This document shows, one piece after another, positions 10,437 through 21,338 of a stretch of DNA of 64,000 nt. The stretch's first letter is position 1, and each line of letters begins with the position of its first letter. The position numbers and the translations under genes are program-made. Source of the DNA: Candidatus Megaera endosymbiont of Nemacystus decipiens. Lineage in GTDB: Bacteria; Pseudomonadota; Alphaproteobacteria; Rickettsiales; Rickettsiaceae. Location: the NCBI GenBank assembly GCA_030036605.1, contig DAOTRE010000002.1, positions 139,710 through 203,709 on the forward strand, given 5' to 3'. The notes beneath the pieces are model-generated. The model was given only the letters and a program-made list of their open reading frames with translations, had not been told where the DNA came from and searched no databases.

Positions 10437-10862
10437 ATGAATCAGACAGAACTCTACAGTTTAATTTTTACGGATACCTTTGTTGCGAATCTTGCTTTTT
10501 GCTTTACTAATGAAATTGCAGTTGGAACAATTAAAGTTTTTAATAATTATAATTTAGTTTTAGTTATTTTACTTGCAAGTTTTGCTTCTATTTTAGCTTA
10601 TGCTGTCAATTACATTTTTGGTAAAGTAGTATTTAAAATATTAAAACCTTTCCAACAAGAAAAGGGTCAGTCTAATACGATAAAATTTCAAAAATTAGAT
10701 TGTAATATATTTTTTAGGCTCCTATTATTTCTTAGTGCTTTTTCTATTTATGGTAAATTTATTGTATTTTTTATTGGTTTTGCTAACCTCAGCTTTAGAC
10801 AAATGATTTTCATTACTTCAGTGGCAAAGCTCACATATTATTTTTATTTTTTAATCTTATAA
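10437..10862 (+). CDS. Small integral membrane protein, possibly DedA/YqaA-like
   Basis: Four hydrophobic segments; immediately upstream of addB; weak resemblance only. Confidence 0.6.
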   Translation: MNQTELYSLIFTDTFVANLAFCFTNEIAVGTIKVFNNYNLVLVILLASFASILAYAVNYIFGKVVFKILKPFQQEKGQSNTIKFQKLDCNIFFRLLLFLSAFSIYGKFIVFFIGFANLSFRQMIFITSVAKLTYYFYFLIL

Positions 10863-13514
10863 ATGCAAATATATACTACTAGTTGTAAACAGAATTTTCT
10901 AGATGAGGTAGCAAATATTATCATCAAAGAGCATAAGGCTAGATTAAAATCGGTAAAAATAATACTCCCAAGTGGAATGGCATGTAGCAAATTGCAACAT
11001 ATTCTAGTTTGTAAATTAGGAGCTACTATCCTTCCCCGAATCATTTCAGCTAATGAGATGAGCTTTGATGCAGGAGAAATTTTTACTATTCCATCTACAC
11101 AAATTGGTAGTATTACAAGTTTAGAAGAAAGAATCGTATTGGCTCAGATAATTCAAGAGTACCAAGGGTTGGACTACAATCAATTACAATCGCTTAGATT
11201 GTCTTCCTCGTTAGCAAATTTATTTTCTGAATTTGAATCATTTAAGGTTGATATTAATGCGCTTGGTGACACTGCGCTTTTAAATAAGGCAGAACACTGG
11301 ATCCAGATTCATAAATTTATAGACCAGATATATTCTTTATGGAAAGAAAAAATTCATAAACTAAAGAAAATTACTAAAACAGAATATCAAAGCAAAGTGC
11401 TTGATTCGGAAATTAGTTGGTTAAACAGTAGTTCAGATAATATATTAATTTTAGCTGGCATAACAAACGGTAATTCTATTGTTACGAATTTTCTAAAGAA
11501 GTTATTAAAATTTGATAATTGTGAAATTGTTCTGCCTCCATTCCCAGAGATAAATGCAGAAAACCAGTATATGCCAAGCATATATAACCTTTTTAAAAAA
11601 GAAAAAATTATTAAAAATGAGCGTCAAACATCTCCCGTTGACAGTTTGGTTTTCAAGGAAAAAATTGCTGTGTGCAATGACTCTTTTATCACTTATTCAG
11701 AATTTGATAATGTATTTCAAGAAGCCCAGTACATAGCTACAAAATGTAAAGAATATTTGCTTAAGGAACCTAACAATAATATTGCTATTATTCTCACGAG
11801 CTATGCAATGAAAGAACATTACAGTTTATATTTAGACAAGCATTGCCTTAGCTATAGGGATCAATTGGGTCATGATATAACAAAATCAGCCGCTATATCC
11901 TTTATATTATTGCTTGCAAATTTATTATACACACCATTCACATTAAAGAAATTTTTTGCTTTGCTTTCTCATCCATTGATAGCTAATGAGGCTTCTTTGA
12001 GTCTTAAGAGTTTCATTAGAAAAAATAATCGTTTTTTAAGTAGTTTGGATGAAATAGAAAAAAGCATTTTAGAATTAGGATCAGACAATGAGTTAGAAAC
12101 GTATTTCAATTCACTGAAGCAGCACCTTGTTGTTAAGCTTGAATCAGATAATTTTTGTTCAATGTTGGAACCCGTTTTGGTTTCAGCTCAGAAGCTTGTT
12201 CCAGATATTTGGCGAGAATTTCCAGAAGTAGTTGATGCGCTAAAAGAGTTGTATAATCTTGAGATAGATTTCCCCATTGATAATAAGGAAGATTTTGCAG
12301 AAATATTAAAACAAACTTTAACGGGAGGAAGGTTTTTTTCTTTAACACCTAATACTCAAATTACGATTGTAAGGCCTAGTAGTACCAGCTTGATTAACTT
12401 TGATTTAGTTATAATACCTGATCTTAATGAAGGTAGTTACCCTAATGTAAATAAACCTAGCCCTTGGATTAGTAAGGATCAGCAGGAAAAATTAGGTATG
12501 ATTACACCTCAAGATAAGTTTAATGAGTTATTTTATGAGTTTTATTTAAATTTGCAAAATAAGAATGTGTTAATAACTCGGTCGAAGAAAGATTTTGATA
12601 ATAAAAATACTCTTCCATCGCCCTTTATACTAAGCTTGCAAAAAGCATTGGGTCAGAGTGTATTAAATAAGAAAATACTATGGGGCTCTTCTGAAAAATG
12701 TGTTTCACCTAAAATTTTAGCAAATAGTAAGTTTTTTCCTTCTCTGATTTATGCTACAGATGTTGAGCTGCTAATTAAGGCCCCATACAATTTTTATGCA
12801 AAAAAAATTCTTAAGTTAAGAAAAACAGAAGAAATAAGTGATAGTGCTAATTTAGCTGATTTTGGTAATTTTATACATTTAGTTTTTGAAGAATATACAA
12901 AAAATTATAACACTCTATTAAAGAACCAAATAGAGGAAGTTGCTAGCCTTGCAGATAAATTAATTACAAATATTAATGCTACCAGTCAGGATAAAAAAAT
13001 ATGGAAAATAAAAATTAATGCAATGCTAGAAGATATTGTAGATTTTGAACAAAAAAGAAGAAAGACAGCAGCTCGTGTTTTTACAGAAATAAAAGGATCT
13101 ATCAAGCTTACGGTACTGGGAAAGGAAGTTGAAATTGCAGCAATAGCTGATCGCATTGAGATTGACTCAGTAGGAGGAGCAAGGATTTTGGATTATAAGA
13201 CTGGGCAATTACCATCAAAACAAGATGTCTTATCTGGAATTGCTCCACAAATGATTATTGAGGCAATAATATTGCAGGAAAACGGCTTTGATTTGGGGAA
13301 GTCATCTAATCATATTGTTGAGGAAATTGTTTATGTGAAAATTAATAGCAAGCCACCCTACATCACAGAAAACCCCATTGCTCTGACTGATAATGATATC
13401 AAACGACATAAATATGGTCTAATATCTCTGCTTGAGCATTATATCAAGAGTGGAGAATATTGCTTAGAGCAATGCGATGTTAAATATGACGATTATCAAC
13501 ATCTAAGGCGTTAG
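10863..13514 (+). CDS. addB: Double-strand break repair protein AddB (alphaproteobacterial type)
   Basis: LVIIPDLNEGSYP, C-terminal PD-(D/E)XK nuclease ARILDYKTGQLPSKQDVLSGIAPQMIIEAIIL. Confidence 0.88.
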   Translation: MQIYTTSCKQNFLDEVANIIIKEHKARLKSVKIILPSGMACSKLQHILVCKLGATILPRIISANEMSFDAGEIFTIPSTQIGSITSLEERIVLAQIIQEYQGLDYNQLQSLRLSSSLANLFSEFESFKVDINALGDTALLNKAEHWIQIHKFIDQIYSLWKEKIHKLKKITKTEYQSKVLDSEISWLNSSSDNILILAGITNGNSIVTNFLKKLLKFDNCEIVLPPFPEINAENQYMPSIYNLFKKEKIIKNERQTSPVDSLVFKEKIAVCNDSFITYSEFDNVFQEAQYIATKCKEYLLKEPNNNIAIILTSYAMKEHYSLYLDKHCLSYRDQLGHDITKSAAISFILLLANLLYTPFTLKKFFALLSHPLIANEASLSLKSFIRKNNRFLSSLDEIEKSILELGSDNELETYFNSLKQHLVVKLESDNFCSMLEPVLVSAQKLVPDIWREFPEVVDALKELYNLEIDFPIDNKEDFAEILKQTLTGGRFFSLTPNTQITIVRPSSTSLINFDLVIIPDLNEGSYPNVNKPSPWISKDQQEKLGMITPQDKFNELFYEFYLNLQNKNVLITRSKKDFDNKNTLPSPFILSLQKALGQSVLNKKILWGSSEKCVSPKILANSKFFPSLIYATDVELLIKAPYNFYAKKILKLRKTEEISDSANLADFGNFIHLVFEEYTKNYNTLLKNQIEEVASLADKLITNINATSQDKKIWKIKINAMLEDIVDFEQKRRKTAARVFTEIKGSIKLTVLGKEVEIAAIADRIEIDSVGGARILDYKTGQLPSKQDVLSGIAPQMIIEAIILQENGFDLGKSSNHIVEEIVYVKINSKPPYITENPIALTDNDIKRHKYGLISLLEHYIKSGEYCLEQCDVKYDDYQHLRR

Positions 13515-13566
13515 ATATTGTTTTCATAATGATTATTTATAATATTAACATGCAATACAAGAAATT

Positions 13567-15429
13567 TTAATCATATGTACTATATGCACTTTTTGCTAGA
13601 TCTTGTTGACACTCTAATAAGACTTCCTCAATGTAATCTCTATTTTCCGTGTTATGACAATAATTTGAGATTAAATCGTGTGAATTATAGAATGCCTCAT
13701 TATGGTTCAGAGGAATGCCGTATTTAAACAATTGTATGAACTCACTATTGGTGATCAATTTATTGTAATGTGCTAATATTAAAACTTTTTCACTTAATAT
13801 ATATTTATATAAAGGGTATCGCTCTGAGTTTTCAGTTGAAAATCTTGCTGTGATACTATTTTCCATATCATCTTTTAGAACATCATATAAGCACTGAATA
13901 ATGTGTTTATCAGCGTCAGATAAACATAGCTTTTTATTATCTGATATAATATCATCTAATTTTTCTCCAAAAGTCAGATTCAGATAAGACTCTGCTTTGC
14001 CCTTGTTTTCTGTTAGTTTTTGCGCAGCAGTAGCAGTATACTTACTGCCATTTTCGCTTAAGATTTTAAGAAACTTTTCATTATTAGAAACAATTTTATT
14101 CTTGTCTGCCATTTTTTTCTGTATTTCCTTTAGTCCTAACACTAGAGATTTAGCCTTATCTTTGCATGTTCTTTTTATAACCTTGTCAATTTTGATTTGA
14201 TCAATACACTGAGTGAATAAATCAAAACTATCTGTTGGTAGTATTTTTATAATTTGTCCAATATTGCACTTATTAGCACTGTATTTTTCGTATTTAGTAA
14301 AAGCTTTGATGAAATTTTCATCACCCTCTACGACTTTATTGTTATATAATGAAATCAGCAAAGCAAGGCCAATAAATGGGGAAGGACCAACATAGACCTG
14401 ATGTCCAAGACTAGAAACTCTTTCAGCAAGAGGGTTATCATTATTATATATGCGATTCAAAGAGTCGTTATCTTCAAGGGGATTAGTTAAATAATCTTTG
14501 TACTCTGGGTATATATTGAGTAGTTTATCCATCAGACACATAGCCTTTGATTCATTATAATATTTTGTATTTGTGTATACAAGATTCTTTAATATCAAAT
14601 TTTGTAAAGAAAACTTGTCTTTATCTTCAGAAAACAAGTCACTTATTAAATTAAAGATTTGGTTTTCTTCAACTTTTGTATCGTATTTTTCAAATACTAG
14701 TAATAAGGGAGTGAGGCCACTGTAATCTTTTTTGTTTAAAATATTAAATTCTTTACTCTCAAGTAATACTTTAACACATTTAGTATTCCCATATCTAATT
14801 GCCTCATTTAAAGGTAGTTTATTACGTGCAATAAACTTTCTACAGTTACTATCCTCAGCTCTATAGTATTGAGCTGGATTGTAAGTTGAGGCTTCAACAT
14901 CAGCTCCTTTATCAAGTAGAAGCTTAACTATTTTTGCGTTTCCATCTCTAGCAGCTATAGACAGGGGGCTGTCTCCGCCTTCAGATATCTCATCAATATT
15001 TTTATAGGGGATATCATGATAGTCAGTGAATTTAGATTTATGCCACTTCATGCGCAGATTATGAAGGTACTCATTATAATCAATAATGTTTGTTTTACAG
15101 AGCTCCATAGTTAGATTATACCAATAATAATTTGGCATTGCTTCCAGTACGCATTTAACTAATTCTTTATTTCCTGTGTTAACTGCGTCATGAAGTATGG
15201 TATTTCCTTTATATTTATAATTAAATTCAGCTTTTGTAAACTTACACTCTATCATAAATTTTGGTAGTATATTTAGTATAGTGCGCGGTAATAATTTTGT
15301 TATAAATCTGGGTACAAACTTTATACTGCGATTATCGTCTAGATATTGTGATAGATTATCTTGATTTAATAATTCAAAAAGATGATCCATTTTTTTTGAA
15401 GGATCATTAAATTTGATTATGTCCAGCAT
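13567..15429 (-). CDS. Ankyrin-repeat protein (likely start MLDIIKF at 15429; track ORF extends to 15468)
   Basis: Repeats GNTILHDAVNTGNKELVKCVLE, GDSPLSIAARDGNAKIVKLLLDKGADVEAS, LPLNEAIRYGNTKCVKVLLES; long non-repeat C-terminal half. Confidence 0.88.
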   Translation of the reverse strand: MLDIIKFNDPSKKMDHLFELLNQDNLSQYLDDNRSIKFVPRFITKLLPRTILNILPKFMIECKFTKAEFNYKYKGNTILHDAVNTGNKELVKCVLEAMPNYYWYNLTMELCKTNIIDYNEYLHNLRMKWHKSKFTDYHDIPYKNIDEISEGGDSPLSIAARDGNAKIVKLLLDKGADVEASTYNPAQYYRAEDSNCRKFIARNKLPLNEAIRYGNTKCVKVLLESKEFNILNKKDYSGLTPLLLVFEKYDTKVEENQIFNLISDLFSEDKDKFSLQNLILKNLVYTNTKYYNESKAMCLMDKLLNIYPEYKDYLTNPLEDNDSLNRIYNNDNPLAERVSSLGHQVYVGPSPFIGLALLISLYNNKVVEGDENFIKAFTKYEKYSANKCNIGQIIKILPTDSFDLFTQCIDQIKIDKVIKRTCKDKAKSLVLGLKEIQKKMADKNKIVSNNEKFLKILSENGSKYTATAAQKLTENKGKAESYLNLTFGEKLDDIISDNKKLCLSDADKHIIQCLYDVLKDDMENSITARFSTENSERYPLYKYILSEKVLILAHYNKLITNSEFIQLFKYGIPLNHNEAFYNSHDLISNYCHNTENRDYIEEVLLECQQDLAKSAYSTYD

Positions 15430-15475
15430 GAAAAAATATTTTGTGAAATGATAAGGAATGATGACCATTGTAACT

Positions 15476-15509
15476 AAAAATTATAAATATTACAACATTT
15501 ATAATTTTT
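15476..15509. terminator. Perfect 13-bp AT-only inverted repeat between miaA 3' end and the ankyrin gene
   Basis: AAAAATTATAAAT-attacaac-ATTTATAATTTTT. Confidence 0.45.
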
Positions 15510-16413
15510 GTATACCATTTAGGTACTCTTCCTGGTTATTGAAGTGTATGGTTATTTTGCGGGTCAATTGATTCTTGAACCAGGTGCACTGCCTTTTTGC
15601 ATATCTTCTAGTTTGCATTGATGCACTTGCTATTACTGTCTCTTTATCAATTTTGCCATTTAGATAATCAATAATTTGCTCTATGCCTAAGGCTTTTGAA
15701 GCTGTAGTTTGCAAATTAGGATAGTCTTTTTTTAAAGATCTTATTTCTTCCAAGGCTCCTGCACTGAATAAATAAGAAAACCTTTTGTTGCACATTTGAT
15801 ATAGAAAATCTCGTGAAGGCATTAAAAGATATATTTGAAATTCAAAATCAGGCAAAGGGTTGTATTTTTTTTCATTATAAAAATCTAAGATAGACTTACC
15901 CGTTTGTAGAAAAATTTCATAAGCACGAAGTAGCCTTTGTTTGTCTGCAATATTTATATGGTTTATTATTTGGGGATCTAATTTTTGAAGAATGCAGGAA
16001 ATATGTTCATTACCATGTAAATTAAGTTGATTTCTTGCCTCATATCGAATTTCAGTCCTTATTTCTGGTATTATATGATATCCATTAGTTAACATGTCAA
16101 TATATAACCCAGTTCCTCCTGTGATTATTGGTAATTTGCCTCCTTTGGCTATGGTTTGAATAGTATTACTAGCATTTTTAACATATTTTACAGCTGAAAA
16201 ATCAGTGTCTACTGATAAAAAATTATATAGATGATAGTTAATTTCAGTTTTTAATTTGTTACTTGGCGAGGCGGTTATGATAGGTATTTGCTTGTATATT
16301 TGCATTGAGTCTGCATTAACTACCTCCCCATTATGTTTCTTTGCAAATTCATGAGCAAAACCAGTTTTGCCGCCTGCAGTAGGGCCGCATACTATAACCG
16401 CTTTGTGTTTCAT
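15499..16413 (-). CDS. miaA: tRNA dimethylallyltransferase
   Basis: VCGPTAGGKTGFAHEFA, NADSMQIYKQIPIITA, GGTGLYIDML. Confidence 0.97.
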   Translation of the reverse strand: MKHKAVIVCGPTAGGKTGFAHEFAKKHNGEVVNADSMQIYKQIPIITASPSNKLKTEINYHLYNFLSVDTDFSAVKYVKNASNTIQTIAKGGKLPIITGGTGLYIDMLTNGYHIIPEIRTEIRYEARNQLNLHGNEHISCILQKLDPQIINHINIADKQRLLRAYEIFLQTGKSILDFYNEKKYNPLPDFEFQIYLLMPSRDFLYQMCNKRFSYLFSAGALEEIRSLKKDYPNLQTTASKALGIEQIIDYLNGKIDKETVIASASMQTRRYAKRQCTWFKNQLTRKITIHFNNQEEYLNGIQKL

Positions 16414-16422
16414 ATAATAGTT

Positions 16423-17349
16423 CTATGGTTTTTGTAGTACATCCATAAGTTCAGACCACTCTCTTTTGCTCATGCCACTTGATTCTTGGTCGACTTTTTC
16501 TCCATTAATCATACTTCTGATAACATCCATGCCTTTTCTTGAAATTCTGGACGAATGGACTACATGTTCTTCGAATGACTCAGAGACAAAAGGAACCCAG
16601 CGTTTTATAATATCCATCATTACTTTTCCGTAAGCCTGAATTTCATATTGAGCATGTGAGTCTGCTCTTAAAGCTGTGAAGTGCAGCAGATTATGTAAAT
16701 TAATTTTCCAATACCATTCAGTATAAGTGTTTAGAGTCAGATTCATTCTAGCAAGTTCACGACTGATGCCAATAGTATTTTCATCAATAATATTTCCCTC
16801 CTCATCTTCATTCATCATAGATATGTAGTTTTTATGACAATGCACTGCGTCGTCTCGTAAAATTTGCAACACTTCGTCAGCTCTTGCTTCTGGAATATTT
16901 TGATCACTTCTTCCTTGTTTATTAACTGTTGATTGAGGAGTGAGATGAATTTTTTCTGGAATATAGAATTCATTGCTTAAAATGGAATATCGTGCAGAAT
17001 ACTCATTTACACTGGCTGTTCTGTGACGAATCCATTGGCGAGCAATAAAAATAGGGAGTTTTATATGGAACTTAATGTCACACATTTCAAAAGGTGTGGT
17101 GTGTTTGTGTCGCATTAAATAATTGATTAAACCTCTATCTTGAGATGTCTTCTTTGTTCCTTTTCCATAAGATACCCTTGCGGCTTGTACTATAGAAGAA
17201 TCATCTCCCATATAGTCTACAACACGGATAAAACCGTGGTCCAATACCGGAAGAGGTTTATACAATATTTCCTCCATAGCTTGCACGGTAATTCTTTTAG
17301 TTGTGTGTGTGTCATGTAATAAATCTTGCGGATCTTGTTCTTTTGTCAT
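16423..17349 (-). CDS. thyX: FAD-dependent thymidylate synthase
   Basis: ThyX motif [19 protein letters not shown] (RHRX7S). Confidence 0.97.
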   Translation of the reverse strand: MTKEQDPQDLLHDTHTTKRITVQAMEEILYKPLPVLDHGFIRVVDYMGDDSSIVQAARVSYGKGTKKTSQDRGLINYLMRHKHTTPFEMCDIKFHIKLPIFIARQWIRHRTASVNEYSARYSILSNEFYIPEKIHLTPQSTVNKQGRSDQNIPEARADEVLQILRDDAVHCHKNYISMMNEDEEGNIIDENTIGISRELARMNLTLNTYTEWYWKINLHNLLHFTALRADSHAQYEIQAYGKVMMDIIKRWVPFVSESFEEHVVHSSRISRKGMDVIRSMINGEKVDQESSGMSKREWSELMDVLQKP

Positions 17350-17438
17350 ATTATCTTCTTCATATTGGTTATTATTTTATGCTGATAATATCAGCTAAAA
17401 TAAGCTCTAGTAACTATTTTTTTTAAAAAAAGAAGTTA

Positions 17439-18713
17439 ATGTTATTAATCACTCTATCTGTGATAGTAATTCTGCTTGTTATTGCGGCTTTAATATCCGC
17501 GACAGAAACTGCTATCACTGCTGCCTCACCTGGGCTGCTTCAAAAATTAAAATCTCAAGGCGACAGGAAGGCTAATATTTTACTGAATTTATTGAAAATA
17601 AAAGAAAAGGTAATCAGTACATTGTTAATTGGCAACAGTATTGCTAATACTTTATGCACTACTATTGCTACTGGTGTTTTCATAGAGGTTTATGGAGATG
17701 ATATGGGAACCATTATATCGTCAGTAGTTATGTCATTTCTAATTATTGTTTTTTCTGAGGTGATTCCTAAAGCAATAGCTGTAGCAAAATCAACGTCAGT
17801 ATCTTTATTTGCAGCTCCTATTTTAGTAATTTTTCTTAAAGTTCTTGAACCTATTAACATAGCTTTGGCTTATATCGTTAAAGCTTTCTGTTTTATTTTT
17901 CGTATTAACCTCAAAAATCATATATCTGCCACAGACGAAGTGCGCGGTGTAATAGAACACCACTTACATGAGGGAAATGTTTTCAAAGATGATCGTGATA
18001 TGCTAGGGGGTATATTAAATATTCGTGACATGGAAATTTCAGAAATAATGATTCACCGAAGTAAAGTTACTGCAATTGATATTAATATGTCTATTGAAAA
18101 AATCATGCAAATTGTTCTTGATTCTCCTCACAGCCGTTTTCCTTTCTGGGAAAATAACCATGATAATATCATTGGAGTTTTGCATTTTAAAGATTTAATG
18201 AATAAGGTTTATCATAGTAGAGGCGATCTGAGCAAAATCAAAATAAAGGGCCTTCTTAGCAGTCCTGTATTTATTCCTGATAGCTCTCTTGTTATTCAGC
18301 AACTACACATGTTTAAATCTGGACAAACTCACCTTGCCTGCGTTGTTGATGAGTATGGTGATTTGCAAGGCATACTAACACTTGAGGATATTTTGGAAGA
18401 GATAGTAGGACAAATTTATGATGAGCACGATTCAAATAAGCATAATATTAATAGATTGTCAGATAAAGTATTCATTATAAATGGAGAAATGCCAATTCGT
18501 GATTTGAATCGAGAATTAAACTGGTCTATCCCAGATAGTGATGCAAATACTTTGGCTGGTTTTATCATACACCATATGGAAAAAATTCCTAATCAAGGAG
18601 AATATTGTTTTTATGAAAACCTAAAAATACTAGTTCACAAGAGGTCTAAAAATTGTATAAGATTAGTTAAAGTAATATTGCAAGATAACTTATTAGAAGT
18701 TGATGATCATTAG
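17439..18713 (+). CDS. CNNM/CorB-HlyC family membrane protein with CBS domains and CorC_HlyC domain
   Basis: DUF21 N-terminus SATETAITAAS; CVVDEYGDLQGILTLEDILEEIVGQIYDEHD. Confidence 0.93.
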   Translation: MLLITLSVIVILLVIAALISATETAITAASPGLLQKLKSQGDRKANILLNLLKIKEKVISTLLIGNSIANTLCTTIATGVFIEVYGDDMGTIISSVVMSFLIIVFSEVIPKAIAVAKSTSVSLFAAPILVIFLKVLEPINIALAYIVKAFCFIFRINLKNHISATDEVRGVIEHHLHEGNVFKDDRDMLGGILNIRDMEISEIMIHRSKVTAIDINMSIEKIMQIVLDSPHSRFPFWENNHDNIIGVLHFKDLMNKVYHSRGDLSKIKIKGLLSSPVFIPDSSLVIQQLHMFKSGQTHLACVVDEYGDLQGILTLEDILEEIVGQIYDEHDSNKHNINRLSDKVFIINGEMPIRDLNRELNWSIPDSDANTLAGFIIHHMEKIPNQGEYCFYENLKILVHKRSKNCIRLVKVILQDNLLEVDDH

Positions 18714-20547
18714 TTATTTGGGGTGCGGCTGTCTCTATGTCGCCACTATTTGTTCTGCCATAGCTTTACTAAGATCTAGATGGCAGGTGCTTTTTGTATC
18801 CACCTTTAGCCTTGCAATATTGTTGGCTTTTGGGCTGCTACTATGCGGCTTTATGCTATCTGATATGAGTATTAAGAATGTATTCCTAAATTCTAGTTCT
18901 ATCTTGCCATTAATATATAAAATTTCTGCTTCATGGGCTAGTCACGAAGGTTCATTGTTACTGTGGTTAAGCTTGTTTGCTATAGTGAACTATCTTTATA
19001 TGATCAACTTTTTTTTAAGTAATAAGAAATACGTTCCTGAATTATCTCTGTATAGCTCAATATACGCTTTGTGTGTCTTACTATTCCTTATTACTGTTAT
19101 CTATACATCCAATCCTTTTGAATCTTTTGCTTTTGAGCCGAAAGCAGGCTTAGGACTGAATCCAATGCTGCAGGATGTTGCGCTTGCTATTCATCCGCCA
19201 GTTTTATATTTAGGAAATATTTGTTTTGCACCTATCTTTATTTCTAGTTTGGTTGTAATGCGATACCCAGGTTTGATAAATCAGATATTTTGTTTTAACA
19301 AAAAGCTATTAAATATCGCTTTATCGCTCCTTACCTTGGGCATTGGCCTTGGCGCATGGTGGGCTTATCGTGAGCTTGGATGGGGTGGGTACTGGTTTTT
19401 TGATCCGGTTGAGAATATTTCTCTGATGCCATGGCTCTCTGGAATTGCTTTATACCATTTTTTACTTATGTACAAAAAAGATAAAACTCAAAACATTGTT
19501 ACGATCATTTTTTTATCAATAAGCACTTTTCTTTTAGTTTTATACGGTACATTCATAGTACGAAGTGGTATTATCAGCTCAGTACACGCTTTTGCCTTTT
19601 CTCCTGAAAGAGGAGTTTTTCTTTTTGTTATTTGTTTAGTATTGACGATTTTACCATTTTATTATTTTTGTAATAATCAAATAAAATCTGAAGCTAAGGA
19701 AAGTAATTTACAAATGAAATTAATATCGTGTGGGAGTTTTCTTTTTTTATTATCGCTTTTAGTAATAATAATTTCTTTAATATATCCGATTTATTGTTAC
19801 TTTGTTAATCAGGTTGAAGTAACAATCGATATTGAATATTTTTATACAATATTTGTCCCAATATTCATTCCTATTTTGTTTTTATCTGCTATAGCTCCTT
19901 TTTGTATCAAATCAATTAACTTTCTGAAAATAACTGTAACTATTGTATTTTCAGGGCTGGTGACATTTTATTTATTTGATTACAGCTCAGGTTTTTCAAT
20001 CAAGTTATTTCTGCTTTGTTGCGGTGGGATATTCTTATGTACTTATATTTTATTACATATTTATTGCCAGTGGGTTTATCATAACAGGCCTATTACTAAC
20101 AAGCAGTTTTCTATGTTTTTGAGTCACTTTGGTTTTGGTATGCTCGTTATTTCTATTGTGTTAAATGTTCTATATTCTCAGAAAATTGATTTTATTGGTA
20201 AAGTTGGGAGGGAAGTAATATCTGGTAATAAATTAATCAGATTGTTAGATATTAAATTGAGTAGCAATGAAAATTACTATAGACAAATAGCTTCATTCCA
20301 AATAGAACATGACAATAATGTTGTTATTTTAAAACCAGAAAATAGATTATATAAAATAGAAAATAGCTTGTCACAAGAAGTTGATATTTATTCTTACCTT
20401 TTCTGCGACGTTTATGCAGTGATTTCTCGCATAAAAGATGAGACGGTCAGTGCAACCATATATTTTCAGCCATTTATAAGCTTTATATGGACTTCTATTT
20501 TTCTAATGTGTTTAGGGTTTTTTATTCCTATATTGAGGCTTTTATGA
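18700..20547 (+). CDS. ccmF: Cytochrome c-type biogenesis protein CcmF
   Basis: WASHEGSLLLWLS, WAYRELGWGGYWFFDPVENISLMPWL (WWD-type motif), polytopic. Confidence 0.95.
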   Translation: MMIISYLGCGCLYVATICSAIALLRSRWQVLFVSTFSLAILLAFGLLLCGFMLSDMSIKNVFLNSSSILPLIYKISASWASHEGSLLLWLSLFAIVNYLYMINFFLSNKKYVPELSLYSSIYALCVLLFLITVIYTSNPFESFAFEPKAGLGLNPMLQDVALAIHPPVLYLGNICFAPIFISSLVVMRYPGLINQIFCFNKKLLNIALSLLTLGIGLGAWWAYRELGWGGYWFFDPVENISLMPWLSGIALYHFLLMYKKDKTQNIVTIIFLSISTFLLVLYGTFIVRSGIISSVHAFAFSPERGVFLFVICLVLTILPFYYFCNNQIKSEAKESNLQMKLISCGSFLFLLSLLVIIISLIYPIYCYFVNQVEVTIDIEYFYTIFVPIFIPILFLSAIAPFCIKSINFLKITVTIVFSGLVTFYLFDYSSGFSIKLFLLCCGGIFLCTYILLHIYCQWVYHNRPITNKQFSMFLSHFGFGMLVISIVLNVLYSQKIDFIGKVGREVISGNKLIRLLDIKLSSNENYYRQIASFQIEHDNNVVILKPENRLYKIENSLSQEVDIYSYLFCDVYAVISRIKDETVSATIYFQPFISFIWTSIFLMCLGFFIPILRLL

Positions 20548-21338
20548 CGTTTAAAATAGTTACTTGGAATGTGAATTCTGTTAAAGCGAGATTGGATCAT
20601 CTGATTTCTTTGATAGAAAAGCACGATCCGGATATTATTTGTCTTCAAGAACTAAAATGTGAAACAGATAAATTTCCTTATGATGAACTTTCTCATCTGC
20701 CCTATAATTTTTATGTGCATGGTCAAAAAAGCTATAATGGAGTTGCTATCTTATCCAAAATAAATGCTGACGAAGTTGTTACTACTTTCGATGAAAACTC
20801 ATTGCAAAATGAGGCAAGGTTTATTGAAGCTTCATTTAGTACTATAATCGGTTATGTTCGTATTATTTCTCTATATGCCCCTAACGGCGGCCAAGTAGGC
20901 GAAGAAAGATACTATAAAAAACTAGAATTTTATGACAAGTTAACGAACTATCTAGTAAAAAAAATATCCTTCGATGAAAAAATATTTATTGGTTCAGATT
21001 ATAACATTGCTCCTTTTGATATAGATGTACATGACCCTAATTATTTAAGAAATACTACGTGCTTTACGTATCCAGAGCAGGAAAAATTACGCACTTTACT
21101 TAATTCAGGATTTGTTGATAATTTTCGCAGTCTCTATCCTGACAAACAAGAATTCTCTTGGTGGGATTACAGAGCAGGTAACTTTCAGCAGAATAAAGGA
21201 ATGAGAATAGATTCTATTTTGTCTTCGGCTAATGGAGTGGATTATTTGTCAGAATGTATAATTGATTATGACTTTAGAACAAAAAATAAGCCATCAGATC
21301 ATGCTCCAATTGTTGCTATTTATGAACCTAGTCTATAG
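20544..21338 (+). CDS. xth: Exodeoxyribonuclease III
   Basis: MTFKIVTWNVNSVKARLDHL, DIICLQELKCE, SDHAPIV; ATGA overlap with ccmF. Confidence 0.95.
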   Translation: MTFKIVTWNVNSVKARLDHLISLIEKHDPDIICLQELKCETDKFPYDELSHLPYNFYVHGQKSYNGVAILSKINADEVVTTFDENSLQNEARFIEASFSTIIGYVRIISLYAPNGGQVGEERYYKKLEFYDKLTNYLVKKISFDEKIFIGSDYNIAPFDIDVHDPNYLRNTTCFTYPEQEKLRTLLNSGFVDNFRSLYPDKQEFSWWDYRAGNFQQNKGMRIDSILSSANGVDYLSECIIDYDFRTKNKPSDHAPIVAIYEPSL

